This document shows positions 43,693 to 52,981 of a stretch of 64,000 bases of DNA, one piece after another. Where the stretch lies: NCBI RefSeq assembly GCF_000820005.1, contig NZ_CDBL01000073.1:223617-287616 (forward strand), written 5' to 3'. Both the position numbers and the translations under genes were made by a program. A model generated the notes under the pieces. It saw only the letters and a list, made by a program, of their open reading frames with translations. It was not told the DNA's origin and searched no databases. This DNA is from Aeromonas piscicola. Lineage in GTDB: Bacteria; Pseudomonadota; Gammaproteobacteria; Enterobacterales; Aeromonadaceae. The first letter of the stretch is position 1; each line of letters starts with the position of its first letter.

Positions 43693-44177
43693 TACATCCC
43701 TTCAAGCTTGAGAACTTGCCACACCATCAGGCTGTGATATTGCTCGATATTGAGCTCGGGGTGGTCCGACAAGGGATAGATGACCCAGATCGGGCCCTTG
43801 TTGCGCAGGGTCAGTGCCTTGCCATCTTCCTCGATGGCCAGCAGCACGGGGTATTTCTCGACATCTTCGCGCGGGATCACGGCGAAGTAGTCGTTTTGGG
43901 CCATCACTTTTATCTTGTCGGCGCTGACGCCGAGAGTATCGAGCACCGTCTTCAGCAAGACGCCGCGATAGACATGGGAGCCCTTGGTCCAGGGGGTGGT
44001 GGTGGTGACGCTGGCTTGCGGCAGCGCCTGTAGCTGAGCGCGGCTTAACTCCATCTTGCTGGCGTTGTTGCAGCAACCCTTGGCGGCGACGCTGAGGATG
44101 ACCTCATCGGCGCTGTAGGCCTGACCGCAAAAGAGTAGAGACAAGAGGTAAAACAGGGGGAGGGTTAGCGCTTTCAT
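43692..44177 (-). CDS. Periplasmic molybdopterin-oxidoreductase-like partner protein
   Basis: 161 residues with a signal peptide (LPLFYLLSLLFCGQAYSADE, cut near 22). The rest resembles a short sulfite-oxidase-type molybdopterin-binding domain (HVYRGVLLKTVLDTLGVSAD, GPIWVIYPLSDHPEL) but is truncated and shows no clear Mo-ligand cysteine. A GCCNN pair near the mature N-terminus could be a redox or metal site. Proteins of this type are often co-transcribed with GGDEF or histidine-kinase genes and may act as the signal receptor. Receptor role is inference. Confidence 0.7.
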   Translation of the reverse strand: MKALTLPLFYLLSLLFCGQAYSADEVILSVAAKGCCNNASKMELSRAQLQALPQASVTTTTPWTKGSHVYRGVLLKTVLDTLGVSADKIKVMAQNDYFAVIPREDVEKYPVLLAIEEDGKALTLRNKGPIWVIYPLSDHPELNIEQYHSLMVWQVLKLEGM

Positions 44178-44479
44178 GGTTGATTCCTTATAGGCAACTT
44201 ATTGATATCCAGCCTGTTGAGGCCGTTTCGCTCTAACCATAGACCATTTCCGAATGACTATTGATGATGGTTTTAGATAACTACAAAGCCTTATTTTCTT
44301 CACATCTATTACACAACCGGCACGTGCCTTGCCAGATTGATCCAACTCATATCTTTGTCAATTAGATGAGTTGTATCTGGGTGAGGCTACCACCAGAGTC
44401 CATATTCTGATTTAAATTCAATGTGTTTACCCGGCCCCAGACACGGGATATTTCACGTTGACAGATGTGGACGCGCATC
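44178..44479. other. Divergent gap with inverted repeat
   Basis: CAACTCAT (44343-44350) and ATGAGTTG (44366-44373) are perfect inverted arms 15 bases apart, with outer AGAT/ATCT echoes. They lie between the GGDEF/EAL operon and the HD-GYP gene, in an AT-rich region. It may be a shared operator for enzymes that make and break c-di-GMP. No gene is seen. Confidence 0.4.
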
Positions 44480-45763
44480 ATGAACAGCAACACCCCTCAC
44501 ACCCGCAGCGGTGAGCACGTTTCCCAGCAGGTAGATCTGCGCCAGGTGGTATACGCCTTGTCGGCATCGCTGGATCTGGTCGGCATCGGCGATGTGGCGC
44601 ATGGCAAGCGAGTTGGCATCATGGCCGCCGAGTGCGGCAAAGCGCTGGGAGCAAATGCCAGCGAGCGAGCCTGCCTGTTCGAGCTGGGGGTGCTGCACGA
44701 CATCGGCGTCTCCTCCACCTTTATCCATTGTCATCTGGTCAGCGAGTTTGACTGGGAGTCCTCCCAGCTCCACTGCGAGGTCGGTTATGACCTGCTCAAG
44801 GACTTTCCGCCTCTGGCGCCCCTGGCGAAACCCATTCGTTATCACCACACCCACTGGCACCGGTTGATACAAACGCCTGGATTGGTGGCTGGCGTGATGC
44901 GCCAGGCCAATCTCATTTTTCTGGTCGACCGGGTGGATGCTCTGGCGGCACCTCATTACGGCGACGGCTCCCTGTTGATGCACACCCACGAGATCCGGCA
45001 ACGGATCGAAGCGTGTGCCGGCGAGTTTTTCGATCCCGAGCTGGTGGCGGCCTTTCTCTCGGCGTCCCGTTCTGAGGCGTTCTGGCTGCAGCTGGAGGGG
45101 CGTGCCATCAGCGACTACATGCATGACATGCTGAGCGAGCGGGAACCCTGTCTCACCAGCAACGGCGAGCTCAAGCAGTTGGCGCGGATCTTTTCGGCCA
45201 TTGTCGATGCCAAGAGCCCCTTCACGGTGGCGCATTCGCTCGGGGTGGCGAAACTGGCACGTCTGCTGGCTAAATTGATGGGCGTCGAAGAGGGGCACTG
45301 CGAGCAATTGGAGATTGCCGGCCTGTTGCATGATCTTGGCAAGCTGCGGGTGCCGGACGAGGTCCTGGACAAGGCGGGGTCACTGGATGAGCGGGAGCGC
45401 GCCATCATCAACACCCACAGCTTCGAGACCTATCAGATCCTGCGTCACATCGACGGTTTCGAGGCGATCGCCCTCTGGGCCTCCTACCACCACGAAGAAC
45501 CCAATGGCTGTGGTTATCCCTTCCACCTGACCGCCGAGGCGATGTCGCTGGAGGCCAGGATCCTGCGGGTGGCCGATATCTTTCAGGCCATGGTGCAGCA
45601 TCGGCCCTATCGAGAGGGGCTGAGCGCCGGGCAGGCGCTCAGCTTTCTGCAGCAGTTGGCCCGCCAGAACCGGGTCGATGCCGAGGTAGTGGCAACCCTG
45701 GCCGCTCATTTGCCGCAGGCGATCTGCGCCGCCAATGGGCAGGAAGTGACGATACGGCACTGA
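44480..45763 (+). CDS. HD-GYP-type c-di-GMP phosphodiesterase
   Basis: 427 residues from the ATG at 44480; 44465 is an alternative. Two HD modules are visible. The first has AHGKRVGIMA and VLHDIG (about 40-75). The second has VAHSLGVAKLARLLAK, LLHDLGKLRVPDEVLDKAG and HHEEPNGCGYP, the HD-GYP signature. It should degrade c-di-GMP through a di- or tri-metal site. There is no membrane helix or receiver domain; the first HD half may serve as regulator. Similar architectures are common in aquatic gammaproteobacteria. Confidence 0.88.
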   Translation: MNSNTPHTRSGEHVSQQVDLRQVVYALSASLDLVGIGDVAHGKRVGIMAAECGKALGANASERACLFELGVLHDIGVSSTFIHCHLVSEFDWESSQLHCEVGYDLLKDFPPLAPLAKPIRYHHTHWHRLIQTPGLVAGVMRQANLIFLVDRVDALAAPHYGDGSLLMHTHEIRQRIEACAGEFFDPELVAAFLSASRSEAFWLQLEGRAISDYMHDMLSEREPCLTSNGELKQLARIFSAIVDAKSPFTVAHSLGVAKLARLLAKLMGVEEGHCEQLEIAGLLHDLGKLRVPDEVLDKAGSLDERERAIINTHSFETYQILRHIDGFEAIALWASYHHEEPNGCGYPFHLTAEAMSLEARILRVADIFQAMVQHRPYREGLSAGQALSFLQQLARQNRVDAEVVATLAAHLPQAICAANGQEVTIRH

Positions 45764-45784
45764 CGGGGCATGCTGCGATGGGCG

Positions 45785-46534
45785 CTAGATAAACATGCCG
45801 CCCGAGGCCTCGATGCGCTGGGCATTGACCCAGCGATTGTCATCCGAGAGCAGGGCCGCTATCACGCCGCCTATGTCGTCCGGCTGGCCGACTCGCCCGA
45901 GCGCGGTCTGGCTGGCGATAAAGTCGTTGACCGCCTGATTGTCCCGCACCATACCCCCGCCAAAATCAGTCTCGATGGCACCGGGCGCCACCACGTTGAC
46001 GGCGATCCCGCGCGGGCCCAGCTCCTTGGCCAGATAGCGGGTCAACACCTCTATTCCCCCCTTCATGGCGGCGTAGGCGGCGTAACCGGGCAGCGCGAAA
46101 CGGGTGAGACCGGTCGAGAGGTTGATGATGCGCCCGCCATCGCGGATCAGGGGCAACAGCTGCTGGGTCAGGAAGAAGGTCCCCTTGAGGTGAATGTTCA
46201 TGAGGGTATCGAACTGCTGCTCAGTGGTCTGCTCAAAGCTTGCGTGGATGCCGATGCCGGCATTGTTGACCAGAAAGTCGAACTGCTCGCGTCGCCACTC
46301 CCGTTGCAACAACTGGCGTACCTCAGCCGCGAAGGCGGCACTGTTGGCCACATCGAGTGGCAAGGCGTGGGCCTTGACGCCGAGCGCATTGGCCTGCGCC
46401 ACCACTGTGGCCGCCTCTTCGGCCTGGCTGCGATAGGTGATGATGAGATCGACGCCTTTGGCGGCGAGGGCCAGGGCCGAGTGTTTGCCGAGGCCGCGGC
46501 TGGCGCCTGTGATGAGGGCGATGGAACGGGTCAT
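45785..46534 (-). CDS. SDR family oxidoreductase
   Basis: 249 residues. TGASRGLG (9-16) binds the cofactor, VNNAG is at 89-93, and Ser140, Tyr154 and Lys158 form the active site (YAAYAAMK). The C-terminal SGGMFI is usual. The sequence type is that of NADP-dependent 3-oxoacyl-ACP reductase-like enzymes. It is divergent from a LysR gene, a typical pair of regulator and target. Confidence 0.88.
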   Translation of the reverse strand: MTRSIALITGASRGLGKHSALALAAKGVDLIITYRSQAEEAATVVAQANALGVKAHALPLDVANSAAFAAEVRQLLQREWRREQFDFLVNNAGIGIHASFEQTTEQQFDTLMNIHLKGTFFLTQQLLPLIRDGGRIINLSTGLTRFALPGYAAYAAMKGGIEVLTRYLAKELGPRGIAVNVVAPGAIETDFGGGMVRDNQAVNDFIASQTALGRVGQPDDIGGVIAALLSDDNRWVNAQRIEASGGMFI

Positions 46535-46664
46535 GGTACGACTCCTGTCAATGGGGTGGATGCGGGCTCGGGACGAGCCGTTAGTGCCACTCTATTGATG
46601 CGTACATTATGGATAAAGAGGGTAATAATAGATGCACTGTTCCGTTTAAAGTGACAATGACGCC

Positions 46665-47588
46665 ATGGATCAACTGGATGCGATGAGAATGTTCATGCGG
46701 GTGGCCGAGCTTGAGAGCTTCACCCGCAGTGCCGAGCAACTGGGCATGCCCAAGGCAACGCTCTCCGCGGCCATACGTCGGCTGGAGGAGCAGCTGGGCA
46801 CCCGCTTGCTCCATCGCACCACCAGGCGGGTGCAGCTGACTACGGATGGTCAGCTCTGCTATGCCCGCAGCCAGGAGCTGCTGGCCGACATGGAGGAGTT
46901 CAACGGGCTGTTCCGGCAGGGGGGACAACTCAGCGGCCAGCTGCGGGTGGACATGCCAAGCCGAATGGCGCGCCATCTGGTCATCCCGGCGCTGCCCGCC
47001 TTTCTGGCGGCCCATCCTGATCTGCAGCTGATGTTGAGCAGCACGGATCGGCGGGTCGATCTGGTGCGTGAGGGCTTCGACTGCGTGGTGCGGGTAGGGG
47101 CGCTGGAGTCCTCCAGCCTGGTGGCGCGCCCCCTGGGTCACTACCGCCAGATCAACTGCGCCAGCGCCGCCTATTTGGCCCGCCACGGCACACCGCAGGC
47201 GCTGGCGGATCTGGCGCAGCACAGGTTGGTGCACTATGGCGCCGGGCCCGGGAGTCGCGAGGCCGGTTTCGAGTACTTGCAGGCAGATGGCTCTCGCGCC
47301 GTGCTGGTGATGGCGGGGACTCTCACTGTAAGCGACAGCGAAGCCTATCTGGCGGCGGCGCAGGCGGGGCTCGGGATCATCCAGATGCCGCGAGTCGGGG
47401 TAGAGGCACTGCTCGCCAGTGGGGAACTGGTCATGGTGTTGCCCCAGTGGCAGGCGCCTCCTTTGCCCATTCATGCCCTCTATGCCCATCGTCGTCAGCT
47501 CTCGCCCAGGGTGCGGGCCTTCATCCACTGGCTGGGCGAGGTGCTCGCCAGGGCCCTGGCCGGGGAATCAGAGCCGGCTGCGCCTTGA
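46665..47588 (+). CDS. LysR-type regulator
   Basis: 307 residues with HTH at 18-37 (SFTRSAEQLGMPKATLSAAI). The effector domain (GQLRVDMPSRMARHLVIPAL) follows the DMPSR form of the CrgA-like LysR subgroup. It probably controls the divergent SDR gene. Its last 21 bases overlap the end of the converging AraC gene. Confidence 0.9.
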   Translation: MDQLDAMRMFMRVAELESFTRSAEQLGMPKATLSAAIRRLEEQLGTRLLHRTTRRVQLTTDGQLCYARSQELLADMEEFNGLFRQGGQLSGQLRVDMPSRMARHLVIPALPAFLAAHPDLQLMLSSTDRRVDLVREGFDCVVRVGALESSSLVARPLGHYRQINCASAAYLARHGTPQALADLAQHRLVHYGAGPGSREAGFEYLQADGSRAVLVMAGTLTVSDSEAYLAAAQAGLGIIQMPRVGVEALLASGELVMVLPQWQAPPLPIHALYAHRRQLSPRVRAFIHWLGEVLARALAGESEPAAP

Positions 47589-48578
47589 GCGGTATTCGCT
47601 TGGGGAGAGGGCGAACGCCTCCTTGAAGAAGCGGGTAAAGCTGCTCTGGCTGGCAAACCCGAGGCGCCCGCCCACCTCCTGCAACTGCAGGCCGGGATCC
47701 TGCAGCAGCCGGCAGGCCTCCTCCCTTCTTACCTGCTCCAGCAGGGCCGAGAAGTGGCACCCCTCCTCGCGCAGGTGGCGATTGAGGGTCCAGCGGGTCA
47801 GCCTGAGGGCCTCGCAGATCCCCGCCAGCAGGGTGGGGGAGTCGACGCTCTCCTGCCAGAGCCGCTGGCGGATGAGCCCGAGCACCCGCTCCTTGTAGTG
47901 GCTGCTCGGGCGCAGCAGCCGCATCTGGCCGTCGAGCTCCCCCAGCAGCAGGGGTTGCAGAGGGCCATTGCAGCCCCCGTGGGCGAGATCGAGCAAGGCC
48001 GCGGGGAAGCGAAGCTCAAAGCCTTCTCCCTGTTGCAGCCGATCCCCCAGCCAGGCCCCTAGCTCTCGCCACAGCTTGGGCCGCACCGGGATGGGCAGCA
48101 CCAGCCGTCCCTGACCCGGGTGGTAGAACTGCAGCAGGGCATAGAGGTGGCCGAGGTTGGCCAGGCTGCTCATGGCGATCACATCCGGGTGATCGGACTC
48201 CGAATGGTAACTGAGCCTGGCCTGCCCCTCTTCCTCCCGCAGCAGAATCCGATCGCACTCGCCGATGAGGGGGCGGTAGGCGAGGAAGAAGTGCAGGGCC
48301 TGGCGCAGGGTGGCGGCGTTGCAACAGAGGCTCGCCAGCGGCAGGTAGTCGGCAAAGAGCCCCGAGAGCGAAGGGGGCGACCACTTGTGGGTCATGTCCA
48401 CATAGGGGGCGACCTGGGTTAGCAGCCGGAAGTGGCGCTGGGCGTCGATCCGCCCCTGAGGGAGCAGCAACTCTTCTCTGGCAATCCCGGCACCTTGCAG
48501 GAGCTGGGCCGGATCCCGTCCCTGTCTCTGCCAGTGGTTGAGGCAGTGCAAGGCTATCCGGTTGGAGACTGTCTTCAC
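47568..48578 (-). CDS. AraC family regulator
   Basis: 336 residues from a GTG at 48578 (AAGGA eight bases before); an ATG at 48620 would add 14. The N-terminal part is the arabinose-binding-like domain of OruR/ArgR-type AraC proteins. The C-terminal 100 residues carry two HTH (LLAGICEALRLTRWTLNRHL and LQEVGGRLGFASQSSFTRFF). It is divergent from the GH3 glucosidase gene, its most likely target. Confidence 0.88.
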   Translation of the reverse strand: MKTVSNRIALHCLNHWQRQGRDPAQLLQGAGIAREELLLPQGRIDAQRHFRLLTQVAPYVDMTHKWSPPSLSGLFADYLPLASLCCNAATLRQALHFFLAYRPLIGECDRILLREEEGQARLSYHSESDHPDVIAMSSLANLGHLYALLQFYHPGQGRLVLPIPVRPKLWRELGAWLGDRLQQGEGFELRFPAALLDLAHGGCNGPLQPLLLGELDGQMRLLRPSSHYKERVLGLIRQRLWQESVDSPTLLAGICEALRLTRWTLNRHLREEGCHFSALLEQVRREEACRLLQDPGLQLQEVGGRLGFASQSSFTRFFKEAFALSPSEYRSRRSRL

Positions 48579-48809
48579 GGCGAAAATCCTTGTCGGCGGT
48601 GGTCCACCATCATCCGCCAACGGCTATGAATTGCCGTGAGCCAGGTTCGGCTTCATGTTTCAGAAATGTAACCAAGGGTAACCCTGCAACCCTTTTCACA
48701 CTTTTTGAACTTGCTCCCAACCGGCAATTCCCTGCACCCGCAGGGCAAGTGAGGCGGGCCGATTTTGCATACAGTGGCCGGACCTACACACACAAGGAAG
48801 ATAACAATA

Positions 48810-50846
48810 ATGACATATCCCCCCTTCGCTCTGACCCGCCTCACCCTGAGCATGGGCGTCCTGCTGCTGGCAGGGTGCAATGGCAACGACTCCAGCCCCA
48901 AGCCGGAGCAGCCCACCCTGGGCCACCGCACCGTCAGCCTGATCGAGCAGGATGGCCTGCAATTCAAGGATCTCGATGGCAGCGGCGCCCTGACCCCCTA
49001 TGAAGACTGGCGCCTTGGCGCCGCCGAGCGGGCCCGGGATCTGGTGGGCAGGCTCTCCCTGGCGCAGAAGGCAGGTCTGATGATGCACGGCACCCTGGTG
49101 CTGAACGCAGACGGGCGGGTCAACCTCACCGCCATGGACAAGATGTTGCGCGAGGATGGCGTCAATACCTTCATCACCCGCATGGCGGGGGACCCGGCGG
49201 CCATCGCCGAGGACAATAACCGGCTGCAGGCCCTGCTGGAAGGGGTGGGGCTCGGCATCCCCATGACGGTGAGCACAGATCCCCGCAACCACTTCACCCA
49301 TGATCCCAACGCCACCAGCATAGGCGCCGGGGCCTTCTCCCAGTGGCCGGAGACCCTGGGTCTCGCCGCCATCGGCGATGCTGCCCTGGTGCAACGCTTT
49401 GGCGACATCGCCCGTCAGGAGTACAGGGCCGTCGGCATTCACGAGGCCCTCTCTCCCCAGGCGGATCTCGCGACCGAGCCGCGTTGGGGTCGCATCAACG
49501 GCACCTTCGGTGAGGACAACCTGCTCGCCAAATCCCTGGTCAAGGCCTATATAGAGGGCTTCCAGCAGGGGAGCGACGGCGTAGGCAAGGAGGGCGTGGT
49601 CACAGTGGTCAAGCACTTCGCCGGGGCCGGTCCCCAGAAAGACGGCCTGGATGCCCACAACCCCTGGGGCAAGGAGCAGGTCTATCCCGGTGGCCAGTTC
49701 GCCTATCACCTGGTGCCCTTCGAGGGGGCCTTCGAGGCCAAGGTGGGGGCCGTGATGCCCTATTACGCCCTGCCCGAGGGGCTGACCTATAAAGGTCAGG
49801 CCATCGAGGAGGTGGGCTTTGGCTTCAACCGCCAGATCCTCACCGACTTGCTGCGGGGTCACTTCAAGTTCGACGGCGTGGTGCTGAGTGACTGGGGCAT
49901 CGTCAACGACTGCAACGCCCGCTGCGAGCAGGGGCTGACCCAGGATGAGGTGACGGCGGGCGTCAGCCCCTGGACTGTGCCCTTTGGCATGTCCTGGGGT
50001 GTGGAGAAGCTCACCAAGGCTGAGCGCTACGCCAAGGCCATCGACGCTGGGGTGGATCAGTTTGGCGGCGTGGAAGATCCCGCCCCCCTGCTGGTGGCGG
50101 TGCAGAGCGGCCTGGTGACCGAGGCGGCGATCACCACCTCGGCCGAGCGGATCCTGGAGCAGAAATTCGCCCTGGGGCTGTTCGAAAACCCCTATGTGGA
50201 TACCCAGGCCGCGGTGGCCTTGGTGGGTAAGGCCGAGTTCCAGCAAGCCGCCCAGGCCGCCCAGGCGGCGTCCCATGTGTTGCTGAAAAACGAGGGGGCC
50301 ATGTTGCCACTCAAGGCGGATGGCAAGCGGGTCTACCTGCATAACGTCAATGCCGAGGTGGCCGCAGCCAACGGCTACACGGTAGTGACTGAGCTGGCCC
50401 AGGCCGATCTCGCCATAGTGCGGGTCAATGCCCCGGGTGAGCAGGATCCCCGCTTCCCGTTCGGCAGCATCCACTTCGGTCAGCTCGGTTTTGCAAGCGC
50501 AGATCAGGTGGTGCAGGAGACGGCCCACGAGGGGGTCTACCGCGGGGCGGACGAGTACGCAGCCATCCAGGCCGTAGCGCAGGCCGGGGTGCCCATGGTG
50601 CTCTCCGTCTATCTGGACAGGCCCGCCATCCTGACCGAGGTAGCACCGGCGGCGCAGGTGCTGCTGGCCAACTTCGGGGCCCTGGATCAGGCGCTGTTCG
50701 ACGTCATCAGCGGCAAGGCCAAGGCTCGCGGCAAGCTGCCCTTCGAGCTGCCATCCAGCTGGCAGGCGGTGCAAAATCAGCACCCGGATGTGGCGAAGGA
50801 CTCCGCGAACCCGCTCTACCCCTATGGTGCCGGTCTGGCCTATTGA
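48810..50846 (+). CDS. GH3 beta-glucosidase-like lipoprotein
   Basis: 678 residues from the ATG at 48810 (AAGGA before it). The lipobox LLAGC (Cys about 23) marks a lipoprotein. The GH3 N-domain is present, with ATEPRWGRINGTFGEDNLLA and VVKHFAGAGPQKDGLDAHNP substrate-binding segments. VVLSDWGI carries the nucleophile Asp. The C-terminal alpha/beta domain follows. It should cut beta-glucosides at the cell surface or in the periplasm. It may supply the GH1 enzyme's pathway, which is inference. Confidence 0.88.
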   Translation: MTYPPFALTRLTLSMGVLLLAGCNGNDSSPKPEQPTLGHRTVSLIEQDGLQFKDLDGSGALTPYEDWRLGAAERARDLVGRLSLAQKAGLMMHGTLVLNADGRVNLTAMDKMLREDGVNTFITRMAGDPAAIAEDNNRLQALLEGVGLGIPMTVSTDPRNHFTHDPNATSIGAGAFSQWPETLGLAAIGDAALVQRFGDIARQEYRAVGIHEALSPQADLATEPRWGRINGTFGEDNLLAKSLVKAYIEGFQQGSDGVGKEGVVTVVKHFAGAGPQKDGLDAHNPWGKEQVYPGGQFAYHLVPFEGAFEAKVGAVMPYYALPEGLTYKGQAIEEVGFGFNRQILTDLLRGHFKFDGVVLSDWGIVNDCNARCEQGLTQDEVTAGVSPWTVPFGMSWGVEKLTKAERYAKAIDAGVDQFGGVEDPAPLLVAVQSGLVTEAAITTSAERILEQKFALGLFENPYVDTQAAVALVGKAEFQQAAQAAQAASHVLLKNEGAMLPLKADGKRVYLHNVNAEVAAANGYTVVTELAQADLAIVRVNAPGEQDPRFPFGSIHFGQLGFASADQVVQETAHEGVYRGADEYAAIQAVAQAGVPMVLSVYLDRPAILTEVAPAAQVLLANFGALDQALFDVISGKAKARGKLPFELPSSWQAVQNQHPDVAKDSANPLYPYGAGLAY

Positions 50847-50872
50847 GGGCGAGCCCGACATCCATGATCACC

Positions 50873-50894
50873 AAGGCGCCTTCGGGCGCCTTTT
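50873..50894 (+). terminator. Terminator of the GH3 gene
   Basis: AAGGCGCC (50873-50880), loop TTCG, GGCGCCTT (50885-50892), ending in TTTT. It starts 26 bases after the stop. Confidence 0.85.
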
Positions 50895-51023
50895 CCATTA
50901 CCGCCATCGACAATCCCTGTTTGGCGCAAGGGGCGGGCTTGGGCATAATGGCGCCCCATCAGGGGTTGCCGCGCCTCGCGACCGCGAGACGTGCGCACCC
51001 AGCAAGCGCGCAGAGGAGATAAG

Positions 51024-51869
51024 ATGAAATTTATCGGAGCCCACGTCAGTGCCGCCGGCGGGGTGGAGAACACCATAGCCCGCGCAGAGGCCATCGGTGC
51101 CAACGCCTTCGCCCTGTTTACCAAGAACCAGCGCCAGTGGCAGGCGGCGCCGCTGTCCGAGGCCAGTATCCGCGCCTTCAAACTGGCCTGCGAGAAAGCC
51201 GGTTTTCGCCCGGAGCAGATCCTGCCCCACGACAGTTACCTCATCAATCTGGGCCATCCCGATCCCGACGGCCTGGCCAAGTCTCGCGATGCGTTTCTCG
51301 ATGAGCTCAAGCGCTGCGAGCAGCTGGGACTTTGCTACCTGAACTTCCACCCCGGCAGCCACCTCAAACAGATCCCGGAAGCGGCCAGCCTGACACTGGT
51401 GAGCGAATCCATCAACTGGGCGCTGGAGCGCAGCCAAGGGGTGACGGCGGTGATCGAGAACACAGCCGGGCAGGGCACCAACCTCGGCTGGTCGTTCGAA
51501 CACCTTGCTACCCTCATCGACGGGGTGGAGGACAAGAGTCGGGTCGGTATCTGCTTCGATACCTGCCACGCCTTCGCCGCCGGTTACGACTTGCGTACCC
51601 CTGAGTCCTGCGCTCAGGTGTTTGCCGACTTCGATCGCATCGTCGGCTTCCAATATCTCAAGGGGATGCACATCAACGGCGCCAAGTGCACCTTCGGCAG
51701 CCGGGTCGATCGCCACCACAGCTTGCGTGAAGGCAATCTGGGGGAGGCGGTATTCCACCACATCATGAATGACGCTCGTTTCGACGGCATTCCGCTGATC
51801 CTGGAGACCATAGACGAGACGATCTGGGGCGACGAGATCCGCTGGCTGCGCAGTCTGGCCAAGGCATAA
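51024..51869 (+). CDS. nfo: Endonuclease IV
   Basis: 281 residues from the ATG at 51024 (GAGGAGAT before it). The TIM-barrel opens [20 protein letters not shown]. The zinc ligands lie in [55 protein letters not shown] and LILETI. It cuts DNA 5' of abasic sites in base-excision repair. The next gene starts 21 bases downstream, so they share a transcript. Confidence 0.97.
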   Translation: MKFIGAHVSAAGGVENTIARAEAIGANAFALFTKNQRQWQAAPLSEASIRAFKLACEKAGFRPEQILPHDSYLINLGHPDPDGLAKSRDAFLDELKRCEQLGLCYLNFHPGSHLKQIPEAASLTLVSESINWALERSQGVTAVIENTAGQGTNLGWSFEHLATLIDGVEDKSRVGICFDTCHAFAAGYDLRTPESCAQVFADFDRIVGFQYLKGMHINGAKCTFGSRVDRHHSLREGNLGEAVFHHIMNDARFDGIPLILETIDETIWGDEIRWLRSLAKA

Positions 51870-51890
51870 CCCGTGCAGGAGAAAGAACGG

Positions 51891-52880
51891 ATGCAAACAG
51901 AGGAACTGAGCGGGGCGCCACTGCGCTGGGGTATTGCCGGTGCTGGGGCCATTGCCCGTCGCTTCTGCCGGGACGTGAATGATCACGCCCGCCTGGGCCG
52001 GGTGGTGGCGATCGCCGCCCGTGATCAGACGCGGGCCCGGGCTTTTGCCGATGAGCAGGGGCTACCCCTTGCCTATGACAGCTATCAGGCGCTGGCGGCA
52101 AGCACCGAGGTGGAGGCCGTCTATGTGGCGGTGATCCACCCCGAGCACGCCGCCCTGATCAGGCAGATGTTGCTGGCGGGCAAGCACGTGCTGGTGGAAA
52201 AGCCGGCGGTGACCCGAGTAGCAGATTGGGATGCGCTGGTGCTGCTTGCCCGGACGCGCGGCCTGCTGCTGATGGAGGCGATGAAGGTGATGTGCTTCCC
52301 CGCCATGCGCGAATTGCTGCGGCGACTCGGCGCCTTGCCTGCCCCCAATCGGCTGCAGGCGGCCTTCGGCTCGGTGCAGGAGCGAGACGGCAAGCTGTTT
52401 GATCCCGCATTGGCCGGCGGCGCCGCCTGGGATGTGGGTGTCTATCCGCTCTGGCTCTACGCCGCCATCTGTCACCCGTTGGAGCTGGCTGCGGGTGAGC
52501 CGCAGGTCGCTCTTTCCCGCCAGACGGGCGAGGTGGACGTGGCCGCCAGCTTCCGCTTTGCCGGCCCCCTCGTGGCCGAGCTGGATGCCTCCATCGTCCA
52601 GGAACTCGACAAGGCGGCGTATCTGGGCGGCGAGGGCTGGGCGCTGCAACTGGTCGGCAAGTGGTGGAACCCCCAGCAGGTACGCTGGCTCACGGGTGAT
52701 CCCTTGCCGGCCTGGCCGCACGACATCGCGCTGCCGGTGGCGGGCGGTGGCATGCAGCACGAGGCGGATCATTTCGCAGCCTGTGTCAGGCAGGGATTGA
52801 GCGATTCCCCCTGGGTGCCGCAGGCCCTGACCAGACAAGTGCTGGGCTGGGTCGAGCGCGGCCTGCAAGCCAGCTCGTGA
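51891..52880 (+). CDS. Gfo/Idh/MocA family oxidoreductase
   Basis: 329 residues from the ATG at 51891, preceded by AGGAGA; a GTG at 51873 is less likely. The N-terminal WGIAGAGAIARRFCRDVN is the NAD(P)-binding turn. VLVEKPAVTR carries the conserved EKP, and the C-terminal half is the beta-sheet substrate domain. Substrate is probably a sugar or dihydrodiol. It follows nfo with a shared terminator. Confidence 0.88.
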   Translation: MQTEELSGAPLRWGIAGAGAIARRFCRDVNDHARLGRVVAIAARDQTRARAFADEQGLPLAYDSYQALAASTEVEAVYVAVIHPEHAALIRQMLLAGKHVLVEKPAVTRVADWDALVLLARTRGLLLMEAMKVMCFPAMRELLRRLGALPAPNRLQAAFGSVQERDGKLFDPALAGGAAWDVGVYPLWLYAAICHPLELAAGEPQVALSRQTGEVDVAASFRFAGPLVAELDASIVQELDKAAYLGGEGWALQLVGKWWNPQQVRWLTGDPLPAWPHDIALPVAGGGMQHEADHFAACVRQGLSDSPWVPQALTRQVLGWVERGLQASS

Positions 52881-52891
52881 TCATGATGTGC

Positions 52892-52921
52892 AGAGAGGGC
52901 GCCGGGGCGCCCTCTCTTTTT
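52892..52921 (+). terminator. Terminator of the nfo transcript
   Basis: AGAGAGGGCGCC (52892-52903) and GGCGCCCTCTCT (52906-52917) form a 12-pair stem with GG loop, then TTTTT. Confidence 0.9.
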
Positions 52922-52981
52922 GTCTGATCGCTTGCCGGCTTGAGCGGGAAGCGGCGAGCCGTCATGTCTCAGGTGCTCACC

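Noticed and set aside
48696..50861. A 721-codon open frame antisense to the GH3 gene
   Set aside because: It mirrors the codon pattern of the GH3 gene in GC-rich DNA, lacks a ribosome site and reads as low-complexity His/Gly/Gln-rich sequence.
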